Assembly (NCBI GenBank): GCA_030015575.1
Contig: CM057351.1
Span: 2,748,001-2,812,000, forward strand
Reading direction: 5' to 3'
DNA length: 64,000 nt
Origin: Agapanthus africanus
Lineage: Eukaryota > Streptophyta > Magnoliopsida > Asparagales > Amaryllidaceae
The translations under genes were made by a program, and so were the position numbers. Of the stretch, positions 44,177 through 57,902 are shown piece after piece (position 1 is the stretch's first letter; each line of letters opens with the position of its first letter). The notes under the pieces were generated by a model, which saw only the letters and a program-made list of their open reading frames with translations, was not told where the DNA came from and did no database searches.

Positions 44177-46192
44177 TGTTGGATATGTATGCCCTAGAGG
44201 CCTTCATTGTATAGGATGCTAGGGATATGTATGTACAGGACAATCTTGCTCGATATGATAGTACGTTATTTGGTTTGTCTTTATCGTAACATGTGATGTG
44301 TTTTACTTAATATTTCATATCTTGTATACGTGTTGATAAAGTCCGTAGAATCTTTGCCTGACTACCAGCGTTGTGATGTCAATCATACTTGTGAGAGCTA
44401 GGTAGTCGATAGGCACATCCTTAAAGTGTCCCTAGTCGTGAGAGTATAGAGACTGGACATCGATATTCTGGAGTAGACTAGTGTATACATATCTAGGTCC
44501 CGACGAGGGGTGATGGATTGGTCTCTCAGCCATTGGTGAGGTGCGCCAAAGATTGTATACATGTGCTCACTGGGAGTGAATACAATGGACGGACTCGCAG
44601 AGAACTGGCTAGATGGTATTATACCTAGCGTCAGATAGCAGTTATCTGGTGACATGAGTGTAGATAGTCCGTCGATCTGATATCGTTATTTGTCTCGTGT
44701 GAATTCCCACCGTGCTTTGATTACTATCCTACCACAGCTCTACTGAGTCGTGCAAACAGGTTTTAGTTGGGTACAGTCCCGAACCACACGGAGACAGTGA
44801 ACGGCTGTTGAGGATTCGTCTCTCGGTATAGGAAGTCGATATCGCACCGTGATCGGTTGGTCAACACCATAAGTCCCTAGCTAGGACGGATTGAAAATTA
44901 CCGGTAGTTGGACCAGTAGATTCTCGGATGGTCTTGAGCCACACCGACACGACTTGTCTGGTTATTAGGAGTCTGACATTTTCCACCCCCTTAGACCCGG
45001 CATACGATACTCTCAGACGAACAGACCGGACTCCAAGGAGATTGTCATGGACATGGTTAGTAGGGGTTCGGATGAGTTCGCTCGTTGGCTTTCTTTTCGA
45101 CATGTACCTGGGTAGCCGTTACGTACAGCTAGTGCCGCTGACGGACTTGTGGTTAAACCCACTGCCAGCGTACTGTCGAGTCTTTAGAGTCCCACACAGA
45201 GAGTTTTCCTGGTTCAGGCGAAACGCTATAAAGGCCGTATGGTTTTACGGCACGGTTTCGATCATATATGTATACTGGCTACACAGCTGTTGTTCGGACG
45301 GATAATACTAGTAGACTTTGGTTTAAGCAGGATTCTAGTATTATATTATTGGAGTATTATTATCTCATTGTATTCGTATTTTTCAGAATACGAATACGGG
45401 TATATATACGGTGAGTGCATTCTTGTAATTTCACAAGATATGCTTCTAGAAGGAGACACCTCATTATTAGATTTATCTATTTATGCAAATAGATTAATAA
45501 GGTGGAAACTAGAGATATTTGTGGTATGGATGTAAGCATGGCTAAGTCATTTATTTATTCATTTGACTTTACTATTCAAGCATGGTTGCTTATTTTCTAT
45601 TGAAAATAATCCATGCTTGATTATTGCAAAGACTTAGCCATTCTCATTTGCCTCCACAACTTTAGCTCATTTGCACTTGTTCATTCTCTCCAATATTTCT
45701 CTACAACTTCTTCAAACCCTAACCCTCACATGAGTTGTGAATTCTAGGGTTCTTGAGATAAAATACGCTATTCATCTTTCTCTACATCTTCTAAGTTGTC
45801 TAGTCTAGCAAACTAGATATCTTAGTTATCTCACACTTGAGCTTGAAGCTTAAACCATAGGCTCTCGGATGGATCATCTTCGACAAAGAGGAGACTGACA
45901 ATCGAGTTCCATTAAAGCTTTCTAGGAGGCAAGAAGAGGAGAAGAAGATTCAAGCTTGAACCAAGAAGCCAAGAAGGAAGTAGAAGACCCGAAGTACTTG
46001 ATCAAGGAGGTATAAACTCTCACCGAGTAATTAGAAACCTTCTTGTAGTTTATCGTAGCAAGTTATGGTTTAATAAAGATCCTGGGTTGTCTTGGTCGAT
46101 ATTGCGAAGCCATTCTTTTGAAATAAAAAAAAATCGATTTTTGTGTATTCTGCCTCCCTATGGACTCGCGGAGTGCGCGACATCGACTTACA
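44177..46192 (+). repeat. Copia-3 5' LTR
   Basis: 2016 bases, TGTTGGATATGTATGCC...ATCGACTTACA. It lacks the W-box cluster of Copia-2. Confidence 0.9.
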
Positions 46193-46193
46193 C

Positions 46194-46204
46194 TGGTATC
46201 AGAG
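46194..46204 (+). other. Copia-3 primer-binding site
   Basis: TGGTATCAGAG one base after the LTR. Confidence 0.85.
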
Positions 46205-47112
46205 ACGCTTAAATCTTAACTAGCTAGTTAGCAAGTAGTTAGAACTTCGGCCGTCGGAAAAATCCCGAAATCACATTTTCAAAGTTATGCTTGCTGTCGT
46301 TTTTCAAAACTGTTCAAAATTATTTCAGTGGACTTAAAAATACGTGCATGCACTTATAAGAACACAGAAAAAATTCGTGATTGCAATCGCCCAAGACCAC
46401 CGCGGAACTGTGGTTGAGTTGAGGCCGATTCGCTTCAATTTTTTCCTGTGGGTCTTATTTCTAGAAATATGATTTCTTCCATATTTTGTTTCTATCCAGA
46501 ATTATTTGTGTACTGGTTTGTATATGGGGGGTAGACACGGAAAATATTTTCGATCGAAATTCTAAGTTGTTTGGCTAATATGGGGTTTCTATGTTTGTAT
46601 ATATGTGTTGCTAAACGTCTGTTAATCGCTATCTGTCGATTAGCGGGGGTTGCACATATCTGTGATTTGGTGATGGTTTGTGTATATGGAGTATTAGATC
46701 GTCGTGAATGAATAGCCGCGAGAAAAGTGTTTTCTTTTCTTTCATTCACGTAAATTTGTAAATTAATATAATATTATTTTTGCGGGACACATCCGGGATG
46801 AGGTTGTGGCCACCGTTGTATTATTTCATTTACTGTTTCTTGCACCTGGAATAGACCCAAGGTGGGGTGCACAAACTACTAGGTACTTGAAGTGCCGAGT
46901 GGCCTACTCATTTTATTGAGAGAGGTTGTTTCACTTCGGGAATTTGGCGGGTAGTTTGCCGCACCCGTAGGGGTCTAGGGTGGGGTTTGTCTATTCATCA
47001 CGATCGTGGAATCCGTGTTTCGTCATAAGCTAAAACGAAACACGGAAATCCTATTATATCCAATATATTCATCTGTGATTCTGTGATGCTTATTATCGCG
47101 TGAGGCGAATGG

Positions 47113-47165
<53 letters not shown>

Positions 47166-48256
47166 GTTGCTTATGTTTTGCACCCTTGCTAGTCCAGCCC
47201 CCGCTCTGCCGTTAGTTAAGTAACCCAACGGTGTATAATAGGCCCCGTGGCGAATGTGGATGGCATAAGCGTGCGTTCTATTTTCGTTTCTTTTCTGCAA
47301 TGATAAGGTTAATTGATGGGACCGCATTAATTTTGATTAATGCAAAGAAATAAACCTAAAGTCGGATATCGTTGGAACAATTACAAAACCACTCGGTTTT
47401 CTTCAAAAAGCATTTTTTAAAAGTGGAGTTTAAACCACTCCTTTTCAAAAGCTATCAGGTTCCTTCGACTATATCAAGTTCATTACGTTAACGGTTTTCG
47501 CCAAAAACCAGTCGTAGCCCTCCGTCATTTCAAATAGGTATTTACTAGTATTCATGCTATGTGTTTTGACCTTCGCCAAGGCATAGTGTTTGGTAGCTAG
47601 TGGGTGCTTATCTGTAGTATAGATAGATGTATTAGTCTAGGACAGGCATACAACTGTTTTGGCCTTCGTCAGGGGCTTGTATGAATGGGTCTAGATTAAT
47701 CTGTATAATGACGGATTGAATTTGACTTGCGACTTATGATGTTTTGATCTTCGTCAAGATTATAAGCGCTCGGGGCAAAAATCACATCGGGAGTTTCAAA
47801 CATAAAGGAAACTTGCTAGTGTTGCATACCTTCTGCAGTGTGGTGTTTTTGGTAGGCTTCGTTCAAAATCATCACACAATGATAGTTGGGTCCTGATCCT
47901 ACTGTGAGTATCCGCTACTCTTCGGGAGAATTTTTCACTTAACAATCAATGCTATAAACCAAGTAGGTGTCTAGAACGGTGTTAGCGGGGCTATGCCTTC
48001 AGGGAAAAGATGTTATATAATTAAGGAACTTTGCGAAAGCGTCGGAAAACCTCTCGAAGTACTGACACTAGCCTGTTCGAAAGGTTAAGCAAGTATTGTG
48101 GCGTGCGATTAATCTCGACTAATTCTTCTTTTAGGATTTGAAGAAGAATTCGAGGAAACAATGGGAGCCATTCTGTTTAAATAAACTAATAACCAATCTA
48201 AACTTGCAAGAGCATATGCTGAGTGTTTCTTTTCTCTCTCCTAAATTGCAGCGATC
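46205..48256 (+). other. Copia-3 leader with three hairpins and an AT run
   Basis: Homologous to the Copia-2 leader. Hairpins start near 47566, 47659 and 47744 (spacing 93 and 85). The second has outer stem CATAC/GTATG where Copia-2 has CGTAC/GTACG. A pure TA run of about 48 bases lies at 47114-47161. Confidence 0.7.
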
Positions 48257-51200
48257 ATGACGGGACTTAAGCTAACACTAGATAAAAATAAACTCGATGG
48301 GCCAAACTATAAAGACTGGCTGAAGAATGTCCATATGGCCCTTACATATGATAAGATCTCATACGTCCTCACGGCGAAAGCTCCCCTATTCCCGGTCCAG
48401 AATTCTCGGTCGTGGACATTGAGGTCCGTAAGACCTGGGATCTTGATTGCACGAAAGCCAAGTGCATTATGCTGGGCTCCATGGATATTGAACGTCAGAG
48501 ATGGCACGAGAAGATGGACCTTACTTCCTTCTTCCACCGTACCAAAGAATTATATGGAGAGCAAACTCGTATCGCAAGATATGAGATCTCGAAAAAATTG
48601 TTTCAAGCGAGCTTGGTTATCGGATCATCTGTTGGGGATCATGTCCTAAAGATGATTTCTCTCATAGAAGAGCTCGCGGACCTATGAACTACGTTGGAAA
48701 ATGAGTTGTACATCGACTTGATTCTACAGTCCCTTCCCTCCACCTATGCCCAGTTCATATTGAATTTCAATATGCTGAATATGGTAGTTTCACTTTCTGA
48801 GCTCCTCAACATGTTGAGGATGGCAGAAGCCACCTTGAACAAAACCAATAAAACACCCGCTCTGTTTATTATGGGATCTTCTGCTAAATCCAAGGCTAAG
48901 GCCAAGGGAAAGAAGAAGGCCCCTACCAAACTGAGGGGAGGTGTGCAGAAGGTACAGGAAAAGGGAAGGAAAAGACAGAAGGGCAGCCACAAAGGAAGAA
49001 TGTTTCTATTGTCGGAAAAAAAGGACATTAGAAGGACTGCAAGGCCCTAAAGGCCAGAAATCAGGACATGAAGCAAATTGTGGTTTCGGCTTCAGTTGTG
49101 TTCGTGATTGAAAACTGCTTCTCTGTAAACTCTACTTTATGGGTATTGGATACCGGATCTGGATCTCACATCTGTAATTCTTTGCAAGCGCTGAGAATCC
49201 GTAGAGTTTTAAGAAAAGGTGATATGACCCCAGGGTTGGCAACGGAGCCAGTGTGGACGCTGTTGCAGTAGGAGAATATCACCTAGGATTGGCGAGTGTA
49301 CATATTTTGTTATTTCGTAACTGCTTTTGTGTACCCAGTATGGTGTGTAATATTATATCAGTATCTTTATTATCAAATGAAGGATATAATTTTGCACTTG
49401 TAAGCAATGTTATCAATATTCACCTAAATCATGAAATGGTTGGGTCGGGTCGGGTACACTTAGTAATGGAATATACATTCTTAATCAATATTAAGTTTTC
49501 AACGTCCAATTCACACTAAAAAGAAAGGCTTCAGAATCAAACCAAGCTTTCTTATGATATTGTAGACTCGGTCATATCAATGAAACACGACTAACTAAGT
49601 TACATAAAGAAGGATACATAGATTGATTTGAGTATCAATCATATGCAACTTGTCAATCTTGTGTCAGAGGAAAGATGACAAAAACTCCGTTCACTGGACA
49701 CGGAGAAAGAGCCATTGAGCTCTTGGGACTCATACACAGCGACGTGTGTGGGCCAATGTCTACATATGCAAGAAGTGGCTATTTCTATTTCATTACTTTC
49801 ACAGATGATTTCTCAAGATATGGACATGTATTCTTAATGAAACATAAATTCGAGGTCTTTAAGAAATTCCAAAAGTATAAGAATGAAGCGGAAAAGCAAA
49901 CCGGCAAAAGTATCAAGATGCTCCGATCCGATCGGGATGGTGAATACTTAAGTGCCGAGTTCCTGAGATATCTAAAAGAAAATAGAATTCTCTCAGCTTA
50001 CTCCTCCATACACACCACAACACAACGGTGTATCAGAAAGACGGAATCGCACCTTACTTGATATGGTGCGTTCCACGATGAGTAATGCTGAGTTCCCGTC
50101 CTCCTTCTGGGGTTATGCACTAGAAACTGCTGCATACCTATTGAACAAGGTTCCAACTAAGTCTGTGCCTACCACTCCATATGAAATGTGGAGTGGGGAA
50201 AAACCCTGTCTTAAGTATCTAAAGATATGGGGTTGTCCTGCTTTTGTCAAAAAGGTTCATCCAGACAAACTCGAGGCACGTTCAATATTGTGTAAGTTTG
50301 TGGGATACCCCAGGAATTCTAGGGATATTATTTCTATCACGCTGAGAAACAAAAGGTCTTTGTTTCTCATCATGCCAACTTCATGGAAACTCAATTTCTT
50401 GAAAAAGAGAAAAGTGAGCGCAATAGAGCTGGAAGAAATTCCAGAACCACAAACTATTACTGAAAACTTAGTAGAACCTGAGATTTCAATATAACGAGAC
50501 GTACCCATGCCACTCCGTAGATCTAGTAGGCAGTCTCATCCGCCCGAGAGATACTACGGTTTTCTCGTAGACGGGGATCGAGAGAATTGCATCATCAACG
50601 ATGATGAGCCGACTAGTTTTCAGCAAGCTATCACGAGTAAAGACTCGGTGAAGTGGCTGGATGCTATGCGATCCGAGATGGAATCCATGTACACAAACCA
50701 AGTTTGGACTTTGGATTTTGCTCCTACTGGGATAAAACCCGTAGGATGCAAATGGATCTTCAAAAAAATCGGTGTAGATGGTCAGGTAGAAACCTACAAA
50801 GCTAGACTTGTTGCTAAAGGTTTGCGTCAAAAACCAAGATTGGACTATGACGAAACTTTTTCACCAGTAGATATGCTTAAATCCATTCGGATCCTACTTG
50901 CCATTGCTGCCTTCCATGACTATGACATTTGGCAGATAGATGCTAAAACCGCTTTCAAAATGGAAGTTTAGAAGAGTGTTTTCATGGATCAACCAGATGG
51001 TTTCGTAGACAGTGGGAGCAGCGAAAAGGTGTGCAACTTGCTTAAATCTATTTATGGATTAAAGCAGGCATCGCGGAGTTGGAACATCTGCTTTGATGAG
51101 ACGGTCAGGGAATTTGACTTTATCAAAAATGTCGATGAATCTTGTATTTATAAAAATATTGTAGGAAGAACTGTGGTATTCCTTGTTTTATACGTTGATG

Positions 51201-52166
51201 ACATTTTCCTGATAGGAAGTGATATTCCTATGCTACAATCGGCCAAGCTGTTCTTATTACAGAAATTCTATATGAAAGACCTGGGTGATGCCTCGTACAT
51301 TTTGAAGATTAAGATCTATCGTGACAGATCTAAAAAAATATTAGGACTTTCACAGTCGAGGTACATTGACACCGTACTAAAGAGATTTAGTATGGAAGAT
51401 TCTAAGCACGGTAATTTACCCGCTTGTCACGGAATCATCCTCTCCAAAGAGATGTCTCCCAAAACTGATGAGAAGAAGGCTCGCATGAGTATAGTACCCT
51501 ACACTTCGGCGGCAAGGTCAATAATGTATGCGATGTTATGTCCCAGACCAGATGTAGCTTACGCACTTAGCGTCGTAAGCAGGTATCAGTCAAACTCAGG
51601 TGAGAAACATCAGATAGCAGTAAAGAACATTCTTAAATACCTGAGGACTAAGGAGATATTCCTGACGTACGGTAATAGGGACCTCCAGATCGAGGGTTTT
51701 ACCGACTCTAGCTTCCAAAGTGTGACTCTAAATCTGTCTCGGGTTATATTTTATCCTCAACGGAGGGGCGGTCTGTCAGAAGAGTTCCAAACAGGACACC
51801 GTAACAGACTCGACGATGGAGACTGAGTACATCGCTGCTTGTGATGCAGCAAAAGAGGCAGTCTGGATGAGGACGTTTGTTTCTGAATTTCAGGTGGTTC
51901 CATCCATTGATAATCCAATACTTTTGTATCGCGATAACAACGGAGCCATGGCTTTGGTAAAAGAACCACGGTCCCATCAGAAATCCAGACATATCTTGAG
52001 GCGGTATCACCTAATCAAGGAGATCGTGGATCGCCAGGAGATCGAGATACGGAGAGTAGATACACAAGACAACACAGCATATCCATTCACCAAGGCCATC
52101 CCTCAAGTCAAGTTCGAAAGACTATTCGAGATGTTGGTCATATGGTATGCCAACACCTGGCTCTAG
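48257..52166 (+). pseudogene. Copia-3 gag-pol pseudogene
   Basis: ATG 48257 (MTGLKLTLDKNKL) aligns with the Copia-2 start. The frame shifts near 48400, TGA follows LADL near 48685, and more shifts occur near 49020, 49250, 49500, 50015 and 50320, with TAA after EISI near 50492, a stop after KMEV near 50969 and a shift near 51720. Still readable are protease (LDTGSGSH near 49150), integrase (HSDVCGPM near 49735), RT (YVDDIFLIGSD near 51190) and RNase H with the C-terminal HILRRYHLI segment (near 51990). It is not functional. Confidence 0.9.
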
Positions 52167-52221
52167 TACAGACAGTGGGTACTTATTGCGCCAATTTCAG
52201 GTCTTAGTGCAAGTGGGAGAT

Positions 52222-54224
52222 TGTTGGATATGTATGGCCTAGAGGCCTTTATTGTATAGGATGCTAGGATATGTATGTATAGTACAATTTTGCTCGATAT
52301 GATAGTACGCTATTTGGTTTGTTTTTATCTTAGCATGTGATGTGTTTTACTTAGTATTTCATATGTTGTATACATATTGATAAAGCCTGTAGAATCTTTG
52401 CCTGACTACTAGCATTGTGATGACAATCATACTTGTGGGAGCTGGGTAGACGATAAGTATATCCTTAAAGTGTCCCTAGTCATGGGAGTATCAAGACTAG
52501 GCATCGATACTCCAGAGTAGACTAGTGTATACATATCTAGACCCTGACGAGGGGCGATGGATTGGTCCCGCGGCCATTAGTGAGGTGCACCTAAGATTGT
52601 ATACAGGTGCTCACTCGGGATGAGTACACCGGACGGACTTGCAGAGAACTGGTTAGATGGTATTATACCTAACATCAGATAGCAGTTCTCTTGTGACATA
52701 AGTGCAGATAGTCTGTCGACCTGAGGCCGTCATTTGTCTCGTGTGAGTTTCTATTGTGCTTTGATATGCTACCACGGCTCTACTGAGTCGTGCAAGCAGG
52801 TTTTAGTTGGATACAGTCCCGAGCTATATGGAGGCAGTGAGCGACTGTTGGGAATTCATCTATCCCGGTATAGGGAGTCGATGTCGCGTTGTGATCGGTT
52901 GGTCAACACCATAAGTCGCTGGCCAGGGCGGATTGAGAATTACTGGTAGTTGGACCAATAGATTCTCGAATGGTCTTGAGCCACACCGACACGACTTGTC
53001 TAGTTATTAGGGGTCTGACGTTCACCCCCTAGATCTGGCATGCGATACTCTCAGACGAACAGACCGGACTGCACGAAGATTGTCACGGACAGGCTCAGTA
53101 GGGGCTCAGATGAGTTCGCTCGTCGGCCTTCTTTCCAACATGTACCTGGGTAGCCGTTACGTACAGCTAGTGCCGCTGATGGACTTGTGGTTTAACCCAC
53201 TGCCAGCGTACTGTCGAGTCTTTAAAGTCCCACACAGAAGGTTTTCCTGGTTCAGGCGAAACAATGTAGAGGCTGTATGGTTTTACGACAGGGTTCCGAT
53301 CATATACGTGTACTGGTTACACGGATGTTCGGACGGATAATACTTTGGTTTAAGCCTGATTCTAGTATTATATTATTGGAGTATTATTATCTCATTATAT
53401 TCGTATTTTTCGGAATACAAATACGGGTATGTATATACGGTAAGGGCATTCTTGTAATTTCACAAGACATGCTTCTAGAAGGAGACACCTCATTATTAGA
53501 TTTATCTATTTATGCAAATAGATTAATGAGGTGGAAATTGGAGATATTTGTGGTATGAATGTAAGCATGGCTAAGTCATTTGTTTATTCATTTGATTTTA
53601 CCATTCAAGTATGGTTGCTTATTTTCTATTGAAAATAATCCATGCTTGGTTATTGCAAAAGACTTGGCCATTCTCATTTGCCTCCGCAACCCTAGCTCAT
53701 TTGCACTCGATCATTCTCTCTCCAATTTTTCTCTCCTCCTTCCTCAAACCCTAACCCTCATATGAGTTGTGAATCCTAGGGTTCTTGAGATAAAATACCC
53801 CATTCATCTTTCTCTACGTCTTCTAAATTGTCTAGTCTAGCAAACTAGACATCTTAGTTACCTCACACTTGAGGTTGAAACTTGAACCATAGGCTCTCGG
53901 GTGGATCATCTTCGACATAGAGAAGACTGACGATCGAGTTCCATTTAAGCTTTCTAGAAGCCAAGAAGAGGAGAAGATTCAAGCTTGAACCAAGAAACTA
54001 AGAAACCAAGAAGTAGAAGACCCGAAGGACTTGATCAAGGAGGTACAAACTCTCACCGAGTAGTTAGAAACCTTCTTGTAGTTTGTCGTAACTAGTTATG
54101 GTTTAATAAAGATCCTGAGCTGTTTTGGTCGATTTTGCGAAGCCACTCTTCTGAAGAAGAAAAAATCGTATTTTGTATATTCCGCCTCCCCACGGACTCG
54201 CGGGGTGCGCGACGTCGACTTACA
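52222..54224 (+). repeat. Copia-3 3' LTR
   Basis: 2003 bases, preceded by the purine tract AGTGCAAGTGGGAGAT (52206-52221). Confidence 0.9.
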
Positions 54225-54249
54225 ATATATATATATATATATATGGCCT

Positions 54250-54660
54250 CAATTTAAAGTGCAACTCCTCAAACACCCAATCTGACACCGATCAGAGCTA
54301 TCATCATCCAAATGTCTTATATAGGTTATGTATTAAAATTCACAGGATTTGGCGACCTCTAACGCATCCATCAATTGGATTAAAAATTAACAGCCTTTGA
54401 AAACAAGAAAATTCGATTACTTGATATTGTTTAAAGGTCTCCAAAACCCGTGAATGATGGATAACCTATACATGTAGATCAATATTAATTATGTGTATAG
54501 AGGCCATTCACCCTTGCATCGGATGATTACTGAATTAACGGTTTTCCGACAAAATAACAATCTATGATGCTAATTATCCAAACGATATGAAAATTGGTGA
54601 ACTTATAGTTTCGAGCTTGGAGATTAACATGATCGGTGCCGATCATCAAAAAAAACTAAC
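54250..54660. mobile_element. Second hairpin-type MITE
   Basis: Left part CACCGATCA...ATAGGTTATGTATTAAAATTC...GGATTTGGCGACCTC is matched in reverse on the right (GGTCTCCAAAACCCGTGAATGATGGATAACCTAT...TGATCGGTGCC). The inner words resemble those of the 43785 MITE (TTTGACGACCTCTAGCC). Boundaries are approximate. Confidence 0.5.
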
Positions 54661-55399
54661 GAACGGTTGTTTTTTCAAGCGGCCAATATAAGAAATTTCC
54701 TGTTGTGCCACACTGTATGCTCCGCATCCTCGTGTGTGCATATAAGTAAAAATCGATCGATTATCAGCCACAACACCTCAATATCTTAAAGTAAAGCCTT
54801 AATTTTTGTGGAGAAAGGACCCCTAATTTTTTAAGTGAGATCTAATTTAAACGATTGATCCAAACTATATTAAAAACTAATTTTAATGATCAACCCAAAC
54901 CGTACTTATAAACCAATTTAAAAGATCGAACACGATGCGCAAATCCGATTACCGAATAAGGTTGAATCATGAAGTATCCATTTTTTTATCATTTATTAAA
55001 TTCCGAAAATCAGAACTCATGACTACAATACGCAATTCCGAGTGAATCGGAGAAAATCCACTCCGATTCATGAATTTGATAGGAATGTTAGGGGCTTTCA
55101 TGAATTCGTGCTTCATAGATCATTATTCAATGATAGATTTTCCATTTTTCAAAATCACAGGATGATATGATCCTTTATCGGCCATATCATATTTGTTTAT
55201 AGTTATTTCCTAGATCACACGAACTTGGATACGAATACGAGAGATGAATTGGATTCACATACACTTTTCTAAAATCAAGAATATAGTTCGTTTGGATACA
55301 TAGTTTTTGTAGTTAAATTACACGTAACAATAAAAATTATTATTATATTAAATCTAAACTAAGAATACAAATAATTTGACAAAGTTGATACATGCAGCG
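54661..55399. other. AT-rich intronic DNA, no gene seen
   Basis: Nothing coding. The stretch 55130-55200 (TTTTCAAAATCACA...TATCGGCCATATCAT) resembles 43210-43280 in the same intron, suggesting a small dispersed repeat. Confidence 0.35.
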
Positions 55400-56926
55400 A
55401 GTAGAGTGTTTTTCGTCACCCTGTTCAGATGGATGCACTCGTGCTTCAGACGTGTATAGATTCTCCTTACTCCCATGGTGAGCAGGGGTTTATTAATTGT
55501 AGCGATTCTAATCTCCGACAACCGCGGACAAACCTGCCGTTAAATATTCCTCGTTTTGACACGAAAGAATCTCGGATTAACGGGTCATGCCGGTCGTGCG
55601 AACTCATTCTGTTGATAAGCGCTTTGTGTTTGAAAACGATTTTAGGGCTCTTAGAACATATCGGGAGCCATCACACAAGGTCCCGCTGCCAGGTCAGCAA
55701 ATGGGTGCTCGGGGGAGCGCCCCGAAACAAAATTTTTATTGGAGATGATTTGAATGTGTCGGAAACCTCTCGGGAGGGGAAAGAGAGTTTTGGTTGCCTC
55801 CCGAGTTTGGAAGGCCTTCCTAAAGGTGGGAACCCCCTTTGAGGGAGGGTCCCAAATGTGAAGGACCACTTCGGGGGAGTCTCTAGAGCCAAAGGACCCT
55901 TTTAGGGGGGGTCCCGGAGGAAGGGGTCCCAAAGATGGGTTCCCTTGTGAGGGATCCCGAAAGAGGGGGCCCTGGCGGGTCTCGAAAAAGGGGGCCCGGA
56001 AGGATCCCGAAGATGGCGGGATCCCTATTGAGAAGTGTCCCGAAAGCAAGAACCCCTTTGTGGGGGTTCCGGAGCAAAAAGAACCCTTTGAGGAGAATCT
56101 CGAAACTGAACACGGATGTGTCCCGTGTTCATGTTTTAACGGGGAAACATGGGTTGCGACCCATGTTCCCATGAATCTCGTGGAAGATCCGGTGCCGGCA
56201 TGGTGAAAGTCCGAGTTCATGTGTTCAAATATGTTTGATCGGGGAAAGTCATGGGGTTTCACCCCGAGGTACTTCGCTCTTGTTCTTCAAATTTGATGAA
56301 GAAAAATTATTCCTTTGCTTGGTTTTGATCTTGGATCCTGGGTTCTTTAGATGGAGCTTTTCAAAAAAGATGGGTTCACTTTTGATGGGTTGTATCGAGA
56401 AAGAGAAATGAAAGAGATGAGAGAGACCCAAAAGAAACTATCCTTCGTTTTGGAGCTCTCTTTTGAGGAAGGAGGAAGAAGAGGACTTGCCTCTTTTGTA
56501 GAGGCTCAAAAACCTAAAAAGATTGGGAGAATGAAAGTTGTTATTGATTTCTTCATATGTTTATCTTATATAGACTTACAACTTTACACAGCCCTTTGGG
56601 CATTACAAAATTGGCCCTTTGCCCTTCCCATGCCAATATGCTCATTTTTTTTGCACATAAGCTATGGGTTTTATATAAATTTAGTTTTTGCCCATTTTTC
56701 TTACATCTATTTCTAAAAATTACATAATAAACTAATTTATTGCATTCTTTTCTCTTTTCTTTCCTTGGCATGGGGCTATCCCTCATGCTTGAGCTTGGAC
56801 CCATCTTAGACCAGGCTTGAGCCTACTTGACTTGGGTTTGGACCCACTTGCTTCGGCTCTGGCTCGGGCTTTAGGTTGACTGACTTTTTGACCTTTTGTA
56901 GTGAGGTGTAATTTTTGATCCCAACA
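55400..56926 (-). repeat. Probable solo LTR (about 1.5 kb)
   Basis: On the minus strand the block starts TGTTGGGATCAAAAATTACACC. CAGCG occurs directly outside both ends (55395-55399 and 56927-56931), fitting a 5-base target duplication. The far end reads CT instead of CA, one change from consensus. A minus-strand TATA box (TATATAAAACCC) is near 56674-56685. No internal region adjoins. Inside are degenerate tandem repeats at about 55840-56110. Confidence 0.5.
55840..56110. repeat. Degenerate GGGTCCCGAA tandem repeat
   Basis: About nine copies of a unit of about 28-30 bases centred on GGGTCCC(G/A)AA(A/G)..GGGG. ORFs on both strands here are repetitive (Gly/Pro/Phe) and not genes. Confidence 0.6.
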
Positions 56927-56931
56927 CAGCG

Positions 56932-57902
56932 TTCATGTCTTATCCATTAATATATGTTCCATACATCTAGAGTACAATATAAATTCTCAGGACGTGTAAG
57001 TCGTCCTTGCTCATGAATCCAAAAGAATTCGATATAAGTATGAATCCAACACGAACCCGATACGGATACGTCTCCTTGACAACAAATCCGCGTTATATAG
57101 TTTTTTTTTGTTCCTTAAGCTCTATTTATAATTTGATGACTTTTCAATTCTAAAACTAGAAACGTTGTTAAGTTCTCTTCAAGCAAACCGTGTTATAAGA
57201 AATAGTTGTCTAATTTAACTTTAGGAATTGTTTTCGTGTTCCCAGACTGCGTTATTTATTTTTTTATAGTTTTGAACGATAAGTGCAACAACTTTTGTCA
57301 CCTCACCACCAAAGTCGTCAATATCTTTTCTTTGTATCTTTCGTGGTCTTTAGTAAAAAAAAATTCCAGTACTTAAATCTTAATAAGAACGTTATTAAGT
57401 GTATAAAATGAAAACTTAACTCAAGTAAAAAATAATTATGAATCATTCCAATAGTTGTTTTCGACCCTCTCCCTAACCCTTGTTGTCCTAACTTTAGCCT
57501 AACCTCGCTACCTCCATCGTTGACTCTAACCAAGCCATGCACTCTTACCTTCCCATTATCATTACCCAAAACCCATCGTTCCACCACCGCCTCTCGCTTC
57601 CCCTCGCCATCGTTGGCGACCAACGACATCTTGCAGAAAGGCAATAACATGAAGCATCTTTTAACTTAGGTTCTATTTAGAGAGAAGGTAAGAAGCTTAT
57701 TGAAGTTCAAAAATAGTAGCTCATCTTCATGCACACAAGGTGTTTGACAATATGTCACATTGAAAGTCGGAGGCATGAGCTACAAACTTCTTAAGAGAAC
57801 ATTGTCTTACCGACAATTGGCGAAGGTTCTAGGAGCTCTATCTATACTCATTGGAAGTTTGACCTGGTGTTGCTTAGCTTTAGCTTTTAAGTAGTTTTCT
57901 TC
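56932..57902. other. Intronic DNA, no gene seen
   Basis: AT-rich. A short TACGGATACG word near 57060 recalls the dispersed repeat at 43640 and 59125. The ORF at 57318-57650 on the minus strand has no family resemblance. Confidence 0.35.

Larger units (their letters stand above)
44177..54224 (+). mobile_element. Copia-3: full-length but decayed Copia (10.05 kb)
   Basis: LTRs 44177-46192 and 52222-54224 (TGTTGGATATG...GACTTACA) flank an internal region with primer-binding site at 46194, leader, gag-pol and purine tract. It is related to Copia-2, 1 and M. LTRs differ by roughly 8-10 percent in the part compared by eye, making it clearly older. Flanking 5-mers are GGATA and ATATA, only a partial target duplication, next to TA repeats. 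Confidence 0.9.

Noticed and set aside
55651..56262. 203-codon minus-strand ORF in the GGGTCCC repeats
   Set aside because: Repetitive Phe/Gly/Pro composition following the tandem unit; overlapping ORFs in other frames show the same.
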